Source: Exiguobacterium sp. RIT594
GTDB taxonomy: Bacteria; Bacillota; Bacilli; Exiguobacteriales; Exiguobacteriaceae
Direction: 5' to 3'
DNA length: 64,000 nucleotides
Assembly (NCBI RefSeq): GCF_003339585.1
Contig: NZ_QPKF01000005.1
Location: forward strand, 62,001-126,000
In this document: positions 57,841-64,000 of the stretch, piece after piece
Layout: each line of letters opens with the position of its first letter
Position numbering within the stretch: the first letter of the stretch is position 1
Translations under genes and position numbers: made by a program
The notes under the pieces: model-generated
Told to the model about the DNA's origin: nothing
The model's input: only the letters and a program-made list of their open reading frames with translations
Databases searched by the model: none

Positions 57841-58554
57841 TCATTTCGAGGTTGTCCGAACTACCTCTTTCGTCCCAAGCAACGTCACAAGCTCATCAAG
57901 CCGCTCGATCATGTAGGTCGGCGTCAGTTCCGCCGAAGCCGTGGCATGACCGGGATTAAACCAACATGTCGCAATTCCTGCCGAGATGCCTCCCTGGATG
58001 TCTGCCGTCAACGAGTCGCCGATTATCAACGTCTGATCGCGCGTCGCGTCCGGAATCCGGTCAAACACGTAATCAAAAAAGGCTGGCATCGGTTTTTGAT
58101 AGCCGGTTTCTTCCGAGACAAAAATCCCGTCAAAATAAGGCGCCAGACCAGATCCTTTGAGTCGTGCATGTTGCGTCGCCGCGACACCGTTCGTCACGAC
58201 ATACAGCCGATACTTCCCTTTGAGCGCGTCGAGCAACTCGATTGCCCCTGCAATCAGTTCCGTCCCTTGACTCAAGTACGCACGGTAGCGCGTATCCATT
58301 CGACTGCCGTCGACCGTCCGGCCCTGCTCGGCAAAAAACGTCACGAAACGTGACGTAATCACTTCATTTCGTGTTACCTCGCCCTGCTCGAGCGCTTTCC
58401 ATAAAGACTGGTTAATGGTCCGGTACCGGGCTTCCCGCTCGTCCGTCCACTCGAGCTGTTCCTCTTCAAACAGTTGCCGTAACGCCGCACGTTCCGTCGC
58501 ATCAAAATCAAGCAAGGTATGATCGATATCAAATAACAATGTCGGGTAATTCAT
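57841..58554 (-). CDS. HAD phosphatase (YjjG-like nucleotidase)
   Basis: A 237-residue HAD-family phosphatase. FDIDHTLLDFD is motif 1 with the nucleophile Asp, VVTNGVA motif 2, and GDSLTADIQGG motif 4. The length and cap match YjjG/YfnB enzymes that dephosphorylate noncanonical pyrimidine nucleotides. Last gene of the DUF606-Crp cluster on this strand; it starts three bases after the end of the DUF606 gene upstream (58558), so it is likely co-transcribed. Confidence 0.85.
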   Translation of the reverse strand: MNYPTLLFDIDHTLLDFDATERAALRQLFEEEQLEWTDEREARYRTINQSLWKALEQGEVTRNEVITSRFVTFFAEQGRTVDGSRMDTRYRAYLSQGTELIAGAIELLDALKGKYRLYVVTNGVAATQHARLKGSGLAPYFDGIFVSEETGYQKPMPAFFDYVFDRIPDATRDQTLIIGDSLTADIQGGISAGIATCWFNPGHATASAELTPTYMIERLDELVTLLGTKEVVRTTSK

Positions 58555-58557
58555 CTG

Positions 58558-59028
58558 TCAGGCCCCTTTTCGTAACATCCGTCGTTCAGTCAATTTGCCG
58601 CCGAGTTGGAATAATAAAACACCGCCGCCAATCAGGACAACGCCGACGGCTTTCGTCCACGTAAATGCCACTTGATCGAGACCAAACCAACCAAGCGTAT
58701 CCCACAACAAGGCAAACAGAATTTGTGAAACCATGACGATTGAGATCGCATAACTCGGTCCGAGCTGTTGTACCCCTTGCGTCACACACAGGACGACGCC
58801 GACGCCGATGATGCCGCTGAACCAAAACCACGGTTGCATCCCGCTCATGGAAAAGAGATCGCTGCCTTCAACAATCAATCCGATGGTCAAGGATGCCAGG
58901 AATCCGAGTCCGAGAACAAGGGTCGTCGTCGCCCATGCGCCGACCCGTTCCTTGACCTTGGCATTAAAGGTATTCTGAATACAGACCATCATTCCGCCGA
59001 ATAAAGCCAGAACTATTCCAAGTGTCAT
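58558..59028 (-). CDS. DUF606 (YdcZ-like) small membrane protein
   Basis: A 156-residue, five-helix protein of the DMT superfamily. MTLGIVLALFGGMMVCIQNTFNAKVKERVGAWATT is the DUF606 opening, where N-terminal Gly/Gln/Asn residues line the family pore. Small DUF606 proteins often come as pairs that work together, and a second one lies at 59723. Likely solute export or uptake; substrate unknown. It sits 12 bases after the Crp gene. Confidence 0.83.
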   Translation of the reverse strand: MTLGIVLALFGGMMVCIQNTFNAKVKERVGAWATTTLVLGLGFLASLTIGLIVEGSDLFSMSGMQPWFWFSGIIGVGVVLCVTQGVQQLGPSYAISIVMVSQILFALLWDTLGWFGLDQVAFTWTKAVGVVLIGGGVLLFQLGGKLTERRMLRKGA

Positions 59029-59040
59029 CTTCTTTCCTCC

Positions 59041-59709
59041 TCACTCATAGATACTTTCGCCGACCCGTTCCGTCAAACCCGCCCGGTCGATAATCGTAAT
59101 CGTCCGGTTCGTCCGCTCAATCAAGCCGTCCTGACTGAACTGCCGCAGGACACGGTTGAGGTGACGGTAACTCGTACCGATTAAATCCGCCGCATCGACG
59201 AGATCACTGACCGGTAACGTCGGTGTTTCCGGTGTCATCGACAAGAGGTAACTGGCCAGTCGGACTTCGACCGGATACAGCAGGTTAAAGCTCATCGAAT
59301 GCGATTTCAACTCAAACTTCATCGTAATCGTCTCGAGTAAAAAGCGGAGCAGTGCCGGATTGTCTGCTCCATTTTGTTCGAGTGCCGCATAGGAAATACT
59401 GACCGCTTTGACCGGTGTGACGGCTTCGACCGTATTCATCAACGGGGTCCGACGAACGTATTCAATATCGCCGACCAGATCAAACGGATGCTTAAACGAT
59501 AAGACGAGCCGTTTTCCCGTTGCCGACATATGGGTAATCTTCAGCTTCCCCTCGAGCAACAAGTACATCCGGTCCGCCGCGTCGCCTTGACGACACAGCC
59601 AGTCGCCGGCTTGAAAAGCGACCGGTTGTAAATGCTCCCGCAACCCGCCGGCAAACACTTCCGTCAATTGAAACCGCGCCAAGTACTCATCCAGTTGTGC
59701 TTGTTCCAC
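59041..59709 (-). CDS. Crp/Fnr family regulator (YeiL-like)
   Basis: A 222-residue regulator. The cyclic-nucleotide-binding fold (residues about 10-120) is followed by a helix-turn-helix LVDAADLIGTSYRHLNRVLRQFSQDGLI. It lacks the FNR four-Cys set. YeiL-type regulators are typically linked to nucleoside or transport genes. It is flanked by two DUF606 genes in one operon and probably controls them. Confidence 0.87.
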   Translation of the reverse strand: MEQAQLDEYLARFQLTEVFAGGLREHLQPVAFQAGDWLCRQGDAADRMYLLLEGKLKITHMSATGKRLVLSFKHPFDLVGDIEYVRRTPLMNTVEAVTPVKAVSISYAALEQNGADNPALLRFLLETITMKFELKSHSMSFNLLYPVEVRLASYLLSMTPETPTLPVSDLVDAADLIGTSYRHLNRVLRQFSQDGLIERTNRTITIIDRAGLTERVGESIYE

Positions 59710-59722
59710 GTTAGTGCCCCCC

Positions 59723-60148
59723 TTACCATTTCAAGATCAGCACGCCGCCGATCATCATTAAAATGCCGATCACTTGCGGCAATTGCAGGCGCCGTTTGAT
59801 CATTCCGAACCAGCCGTTCCAATCAATCACCAACGCCAAGCCAAGCTGGGCGATCAGGAATAAAGAAATCGTCAGCGTCACACCCATCAAATGAACGGCT
59901 GTCATGTTACTGAACAGGACGGCAGCGGCCAAAGCCCCGCCGGATAGATACAATACCTTCACGTCCTTCATATGCCGGAACGTCCGGTCGCGCAAGACCA
60001 ATGTGATCAACAACGCGACGACAAAACCGGTCATCTGAGTCAAGGTCGCTGCTTGCCACGTCCCAATGCTGTTGCTGATTCTGGCATTGGCGACACTTTG
60101 GAGTGTCAGAAAAAAACCGCCGCTGATTGCAAAAAGAATTCCACGCAT
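59723..60148 (-). CDS. DUF606 (YdcZ-like) small membrane protein
   Basis: A 141-residue, five-helix DUF606 protein (MRGILFAISGGFFLTLQSVANARISNSIGTWQAAT), partner of the gene at 58558. It is first in the operon DUF606-crp-DUF606-HAD, following an AAGGGAGGAA site at 60148 and an AGGACATTTGTCCT palindrome upstream. Confidence 0.83.
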   Translation of the reverse strand: MRGILFAISGGFFLTLQSVANARISNSIGTWQAATLTQMTGFVVALLITLVLRDRTFRHMKDVKVLYLSGGALAAAVLFSNMTAVHLMGVTLTISLFLIAQLGLALVIDWNGWFGMIKRRLQLPQVIGILMMIGGVLILKW

Positions 60149-60210
60149 ACTAGTTCCTCCCTTCCTGATTTTTCATACTTTCATTTAAACGAAGCCTCCC
60201 TGAATGATAA

Positions 60211-60224
60211 AGGACATTTGTCCT
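60211..60224. promoter_or_regulatory. Palindromic operator candidate for the YeiL-like operon
   Basis: AGGACATTTGTCCT, perfect 6-base arms with a 2-base spacer, 63 bases upstream of the first DUF606 gene. Crp/Fnr family proteins bind comparable short palindromes. Confidence 0.5.
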
Positions 60225-60251
60225 GAAAGGAAACTTATATCTTTTCCCATG

Positions 60252-60280
60252 AAAAAACCGCCTCGTCGTCAGACAGGCGG
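60252..60280 (-). terminator. Terminator of the PhnA-like gene
   Basis: Minus-strand ACCGCCTGTCTGACGACGAGGCGGT stem followed by TTTTTT. Confidence 0.88.
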
Positions 60281-60287
60281 TGTAAGT

Positions 60288-60626
60288 TTAAATTTTCTTC
60301 ACGAACTCCGACTTCAACTTCATCGCACCGAGTCCATCAATCTTACAATCGATGTCATGATCACCGTCGACGAGACGGATTCCTTTGACGCGTGTCCCTT
60401 GTTTGACGACAAGCGACGTTCCCTTCACTTTTAAGTCCTTGATGACCGTGATCGTATCACCGTCGCTCAGTACATTACCGTTCGCATCTCGGATGACGTT
60501 GGCTTCTTCTGCCGCTGCTGCATCGGCGGCCGTCCATTCATGGGCACATTCCGGACACACGAATACATTCCCGTCTTCGTATGTATACGCTGAGCCGCAG
60601 TTCGGACAGTTCGGGTATTCATTCAT
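60288..60626 (-). CDS. PhnA/YjdM-like zinc ribbon protein
   Basis: A 112-residue protein: an N-terminal zinc ribbon ([21 protein letters not shown], two CxxC pairs) and a C-terminal SH3-like domain ([16 protein letters not shown] ... [22 protein letters not shown]). This is the YjdM/PhnA family, whose link to phosphonate use is historical; function is uncertain. The ATG at 60626 follows ACTGGAGGAA; the open frame to 60710 is longer than the family. Confidence 0.88.
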   Translation of the reverse strand: MNEYPNCPNCGSAYTYEDGNVFVCPECAHEWTAADAAAAEEANVIRDANGNVLSDGDTITVIKDLKVKGTSLVVKQGTRVKGIRLVDGDHDIDCKIDGLGAMKLKSEFVKKI

Positions 60627-60710
60627 GCTGATTCCTCCAGTACTTGATCGATTCTTCCCTTTGATTATAACAGCGATCCTGCAAAAGAAAGCTGTTTTTC
60701 CGCACAACAA

Positions 60711-60740
60711 AGGAGACAGATGTTAAAGTCTGTCTCCCGT
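60711..60740 (-). terminator. Terminator of the PPK2 gene
   Basis: Minus-strand GGGAGACAGA / TCTGTCTCC stem with TTTG tail, between PPK2 and the PhnA-like gene. Confidence 0.7.
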
Positions 60741-60778
60741 TGTCATCTGAAAACTGATTGCTGCGTCAGTTCGCACAC

Positions 60779-61630
60779 TTATTCATTTTCTAACTTTTTA
60801 ATCGCTTCATCGAGTTTTTCCTGATCTTCATCCGTCAGCTTCGGATACTGCGGATCGATTTCACGCAGGACGTCATTCATGACCTCTGTCACGATGTAAC
60901 GTGTGAACCACTCGTCATCAGCCGGCAGGACATGCCAAGGGGCGTGTTCCGTTGACGTATGCGAGACGAGCTCGGCAAAGATATCCTGATACTCATCCCA
61001 ATGCTCCCGTTCTTCGACATCGCTGAACGAAAACTCAAAGTTTTTCTTCGGATCTTTGATCCGTTCAAGCAATCGTTTTTTCTGCTCGTCTTTTGAGACG
61101 TTAAACAGAAACTTCACGACACGGAAGCCATTTTCGACGAGATAACGTTCAAAGTCATTGATTTGACGGTAACGCATCTTCCAGACATCCTGATCGTCCG
61201 GCACTTCCTCTTCTTCCAGCAAATCATGGATGCGGGGTGCAATGACCTCTTCGTAATACGACCGATTCAAAATACCGACTTCGCCTTTTTCCGGCAATCC
61301 TTCGTGGATTCGCCACAGATAGTCATGTTTTTGCTCCGTATCGGATGGTTTTTTGACAGACAGTGTCCGTAATCCTTGGGCGTTGAGGTTCGAGAAGATA
61401 TAGCTGATCGCTTCATCTTTTCCGCCGGCATCAATCGCCTGCAAAATGACGAGAACGCCGTTCTTCTCTTCCGCATGCAGACGCCAGTGCAGTTCTTTTA
61501 ATTCTTCGACGCTTTTCGGAATGTGCTGATCCAGTAACTCGTCTTCGGCAATCCGGTTTTCATCCGACGTCGGGTAGTCTGATAGCTGAATCGATTCACC
61601 CGGTGTGACACGGTATTTTTTTATGTCCAT
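60779..61630 (-). CDS. PPK2-family polyphosphate kinase
   Basis: A 283-residue PPK2. AIDAGGKDEAI is the Walker A variant of the family and NRSYYEEVIAPR follows with conserved catalytic residues; FLFNVSKDEQKKRLLERIKDP is the lid region. PPK2 enzymes phosphorylate nucleoside mono- or diphosphates from polyphosphate; subclass is not determined here. Single gene with a terminator; a GAGGGGGAT site precedes the ATG at 61630. Confidence 0.9.
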   Translation of the reverse strand: MDIKKYRVTPGESIQLSDYPTSDENRIAEDELLDQHIPKSVEELKELHWRLHAEEKNGVLVILQAIDAGGKDEAISYIFSNLNAQGLRTLSVKKPSDTEQKHDYLWRIHEGLPEKGEVGILNRSYYEEVIAPRIHDLLEEEEVPDDQDVWKMRYRQINDFERYLVENGFRVVKFLFNVSKDEQKKRLLERIKDPKKNFEFSFSDVEEREHWDEYQDIFAELVSHTSTEHAPWHVLPADDEWFTRYIVTEVMNDVLREIDPQYPKLTDEDQEKLDEAIKKLENE

Positions 61631-61706
61631 GGTAATCCCCCTCGTTTTAAGTACATAAGGGATATTTACCCAAAGCGCCTCATAAAGAAACGTTCAGATG
61701 AACTTA

Positions 61707-62561
61707 TTATTGAACGAGTTTCCGTAAGCCATCCTTTAGGGAAACCGGTGACCGACCGAGAATCCGTTCGAAGTCCTGACTCTCAATCGCCAGTGTGCCG
61801 GCCGCAATCCCTTCCTGAATCGACTGTAACATCGGCAGTAAAAATTCCGGAACTCCCGCCTGCTGCATGATTGCCGTATAGGTCGCGCTGTCGACTTGCT
61901 TCACTTCTACCGGGCGCCCGAGGACCTGTCCGAGTGCTTCTGCGATATCGTATTGCGTGTGCAGAGGTCCTGACAGTTCGTAAATGGATTGTTCCGGTTT
62001 CGGATCGACCAGCACCGTCGCAATCGCTTCCGCATAGTCTTCCTGCAATGCCCAGCCGACTTTGCCGTCCCCGGCACTCGTCAACCAATCCTGACCGGCA
62101 CGGACGGCATCAATCGTCGACTGTTCATTCTCCAGGTACCAGTTGTTGCGGAAAAACAGGAACGGAATCCCCGTCTCGCGAATCAACTGTTCCGTCACCT
62201 TATGGGTGCGGGCCAAGAAGTTCTGACTGGTTTCAGCGTTGGCGATACTCGTATAAGCAATCAAGCCGACTCCCGCCGCTTTAGCTGCCTCGACAGCTGC
62301 TGTATGTTGACGGATCCGTGTCGCTTCTTCGCCGTCGGTCGAAATGATCAGAAGCCGGTCGACGCCGTCAAAAGTTTGTTGTAACGTATCCGGCGCATCA
62401 AAATCTCCCTGACGGACTTCGATCCCGCGCGCAGCAAATGATGCTGCTTTTTTCGGATCACGGACGCTGATTATTACATTCTCCGCTTCGATTTTCGTTA
62501 AGAGGTGCTCGACAATTTTTGTTCCCAATTTTCCGGTTGCACCGGTCACAAGTAATTTCAT
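61707..62561 (-). CDS. NmrA-like quinone/azo reductase (QorB-like)
   Basis: A 284-residue extended SDR: MKLLVTGATGKLGTKIVEHLL is the NADP-binding motif and the sequence has the QorB/YtfG pattern (VDRLLIISTDGE ... TSIANAETSQNFLARTHK ... FFRNNWYLEN). It should reduce quinones with NADPH. Divergent from an HxlR regulator across an inverted repeat, as in qorB/ytfH-type loci of other bacteria. AAAAGGAGC precedes the ATG at 62561. Confidence 0.9.
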   Translation of the reverse strand: MKLLVTGATGKLGTKIVEHLLTKIEAENVIISVRDPKKAASFAARGIEVRQGDFDAPDTLQQTFDGVDRLLIISTDGEEATRIRQHTAAVEAAKAAGVGLIAYTSIANAETSQNFLARTHKVTEQLIRETGIPFLFFRNNWYLENEQSTIDAVRAGQDWLTSAGDGKVGWALQEDYAEAIATVLVDPKPEQSIYELSGPLHTQYDIAEALGQVLGRPVEVKQVDSATYTAIMQQAGVPEFLLPMLQSIQEGIAAGTLAIESQDFERILGRSPVSLKDGLRKLVQ

Positions 62562-62590
62562 GGATGTAAGCTCCTTTTTAATAAGTTTCT

Positions 62591-62615
62591 ACCTGTATCC
62601 AATTGTATTACAGGT
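62591..62615. promoter_or_regulatory. Inverted-repeat operator between qorB-like and hxlR-like genes
   Basis: ACCTGTA and TACAGGT, a perfect 7-base inverted repeat with 11 bases between, 30 bases upstream of qorB. Spacing fits binding of a winged-helix dimer such as the HxlR protein. Confidence 0.72.
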
Positions 62616-62685
62616 GGTACACTATGAGGAGTAGGCACTTTTTCGATACCAGGTCATACAAACCGAACTATAGGAGGAATTCCCG

Positions 62686-63039
62686 ATGAATCAAGCTTCG
62701 ACAACTGACTCCCCTCTTTCACAACGGACGGCGTGTCCCGTTACCCGAGCCCAGACCATCATGGCCGGTAAGTGGAAAATCGTCCTGCTTTGGCATCTCA
62801 GTACCGGAACAAAACGATTTCATGAACTCGAACAGCTGTTGCCCGGGATTTCAAAAGGGATTTTGACGCGCCAATTGCGTGAACTTGAGGCAGACAGCAT
62901 GATCAACCGGAGAGTCTACCGGGAAGTCCCGCCGAAAGTTGAATATTCCTTAACAGAAATCGGACACAGTTTTCTGCCGATTCTGGATCAGATGGCGGCT
63001 TGGAGCAGTCAGCACTTCCCGTCTGATTCCGAATCCTGA
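62686..63039 (+). CDS. HxlR family redox-type regulator
   Basis: A 117-residue winged-helix protein. CPVTRAQTIMAGKWKIVLLWHLSTGTKRFHELEQLLPGISKGILTRQLRELE is the HxlR domain, and the near-N-terminal Cys (TACPVT) matches the redox-sensing Cys of YodB/HypR proteins that respond to quinones. It is divergent from the quinone reductase and probably represses it. AGGAGGAA precedes the ATG at 62686. Confidence 0.92.
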   Translation: MNQASTTDSPLSQRTACPVTRAQTIMAGKWKIVLLWHLSTGTKRFHELEQLLPGISKGILTRQLRELEADSMINRRVYREVPPKVEYSLTEIGHSFLPILDQMAAWSSQHFPSDSES

Positions 63040-63044
63040 TTGTC

Positions 63045-63081
63045 AAAAGAGCGATTTCCATTGACGGAAATCGCTCTTTTT
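63045..63081. terminator. Bidirectional terminator hxlR / flavoprotein
   Basis: AAAAGAGCGATTTCC / GGAAATCGCTCTTTT, a 15-base-arm hairpin with A and T runs, between convergent genes. Confidence 0.9.
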
Positions 63082-63086
63082 CTCAC

Positions 63087-64000
63087 TCATCGTTCGGTCA
63101 GAACCGCTTTGAAATGCGCATCCATTGCAGACGCGACACGTAACCCGGAAATGACGGCACTTTCGACCCGTGTCCGCCCGGACGTATCTTGCGGATCGAG
63201 GAACGCATCTCCCGCCAGCCAGAGCGGATGCTGATCGAGCTTCAGGTAAGGTGTACGGAAGACATCACGTGCCTGCGCATACCGCCAACGCTTCAACTGC
63301 TTGGAAATCACTTTGACCGGTCCGAGTTGTTCCTGCAACAACCGTTCGATTTCCCCAAGCGTCGCGTCTTCTCCTTTGTCATACCAGACTTCACTCCAGT
63401 CACCGGCCATGTAGACACTCAGAAGCGGGGTCGCTGACACTTCTTTTTGCGCATTGTTGACGATTTTCAGCATTCCGGATACAAGACCGTCGTCGAGCAG
63501 ACCGACTTCACCGAGATCAGGCGATTTCTCCAGTTCAAATAGTCCGACGAACGTCGGCTCAAACGTCACTTTCCCGAGACGGGCGTGATCGGACTCCACC
63601 AGCATTAACGGTGAGGCTGCGAGCAGGTCATAGGCTTGTGGAACCGGTGCCGTCAGCAGGATGGCATCATACGTCCGTGTTTGCGCCGCTGCTGTAGTCC
63701 GAAGAGCCGGTCCTTCTGCCAAAATCCGTTCGACCTGTTCATTTAAATGAACCGGAATCCCGCGGGCAATCGACTGGACAAGCTGATTCATGCCGTCGAC
63801 CGCGACATACCGCGGAAAATCATCCCCGAACCATTTGCGGATCAGACCTTGCTCGAGCCACTCGTCGACTTCCTGCGCCAACTCGTCCGTCCGGACCGTA
63901 AAGAAGACGGCTCCATGATCCGCTGTCCCCTCGTCAATCCGTCTCGTTGCCATCCGTCCCCCGACACTTTGGCTTTTTTCGATGATCTCGACCGCATAAC
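63087..64000 (-). CDS. FAD-dependent oxidoreductase, renalase-like (5' end outside window)
   Basis: About 304 residues of the protein are visible, reading from the right edge as YAVEIIEKSQSVGGRMATRRID, the FAD-binding segment of NAD(P)/FAD oxidoreductases (renalase/amine-oxidase-like), and ending HPLWLAGDAFLDPQDTSGRTRVESAVISGLRVASAM, the C-terminal FAD-contacting helix. The N-terminal GxGxxG strand lies past the window edge. Substrate unknown. Confidence 0.85.
   Translation of the reverse strand, partial: YAVEIIEKSQSVGGRMATRRIDEGTADHGAVFFTVRTDELAQEVDEWLEQGLIRKWFGDDFPRYVAVDGMNQLVQSIARGIPVHLNEQVERILAEGPALRTTAAAQTRTYDAILLTAPVPQAYDLLAASPLMLVESDHARLGKVTFEPTFVGLFELEKSPDLGEVGLLDDGLVSGMLKIVNNAQKEVSATPLLSVYMAGDWSEVWYDKGEDATLGEIERLLQEQLGPVKVISKQLKRWRYAQARDVFRTPYLKLDQHPLWLAGDAFLDPQDTSGRTRVESAVISGLRVASAMDAHFKAVLTER

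Overview
The window is a stretch of chromosome from a low-to-mid GC Gram-positive (Bacillota) bacterium. The gene set, the strong AGGAGG-type ribosome binding sites, the TTG/GTG starts and the neighbourhoods (xpt-pbuX behind a guanine riboswitch, pta divergent from hemQ, glcU-gdh, tarIJ teichoic acid genes, a lysine riboswitch) fit a member of Bacillales. Exiguobacterium is my best guess, but that is inference from gene content and not a computed placement. I recognise about 67 protein genes. I see no rRNA, tRNA, CRISPR array, prophage or insertion sequence, so this looks like core and niche-specific chromosome, not an island.

Layout. 1-5 kb: partial rhodanese, amino acid permease, guanine riboswitch with xpt-pbuX, and pta. 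5-9.3 kb: hemQ (coproheme decarboxylase), an unrecognised 49-residue protein, two small membrane-protein genes, and a UbiB-type kinase. 9.4-12.1 kb: an apparent operon of glucose uptake (glcU), glucose dehydrogenase and a cation diffusion facilitator. 12.1-16.7 kb: secreted thermonuclease lipoprotein, a degenerate SDR, a YwdI-like protein, a Gfo/Idh/MocA oxidoreductase, and glpD. 16.7-22.7 kb: two amino acid permeases (the second a lysP-like gene under a lysine riboswitch), a DUF2252 protein, and an msrA-msrB fusion. 23-29.4 kb: MarR regulator, membrane diguanylate cyclase, a TetR gene divergent from an EmrA/EmrB-type efflux pair, and a nitroreductase under a Fur-box promoter.

29.5-35.7 kb is a wall teichoic acid locus: tarI-tarJ and a short glycerophosphotransferase run left, while a long TarL-like polymerase and a membrane acyltransferase run right. 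38.1-43.1 kb is a complete tryptophan-to-anthranilate operon (kynU, permease, kynA, kynB) with a divergent TetR regulator and a perfect palindrome between them. Next to it lies an alpha/beta hydrolase whose last exon-like tail, with the catalytic His, sits in another frame. 43.9-47.4 kb is cydDC with a convincing Rex operator, followed by an Rrf2 regulator. 48-56.6 kb carries a zinc metallopeptidase, a chemotaxis receptor with a sigma-D type promoter, a glycosyltransferase, a peroxiredoxin, an Era-like/DUF697 GTPase and a lipoprotein. 55-57.2 kb holds an ECF sigma/anti-sigma pair with an ECF-type promoter. 57.8-60.2 kb is a DUF606-Crp-DUF606-HAD cluster. The right end has a PhnA-like protein, PPK2, a QorB-like quinone reductase divergent from an HxlR regulator across an inverted repeat, and a partial flavoprotein.

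I do not see a clearly unprecedented system. The best leads are regulatory: the Rex site on cydDC, the leader hairpin on the efflux operon, the kyn operator, the symmetric A/T palindrome between the tar divergons, and the paired DUF606/Crp module. Two protein-level leads are the frameshifted hydrolase and the SDR that lacks its catalytic residues.
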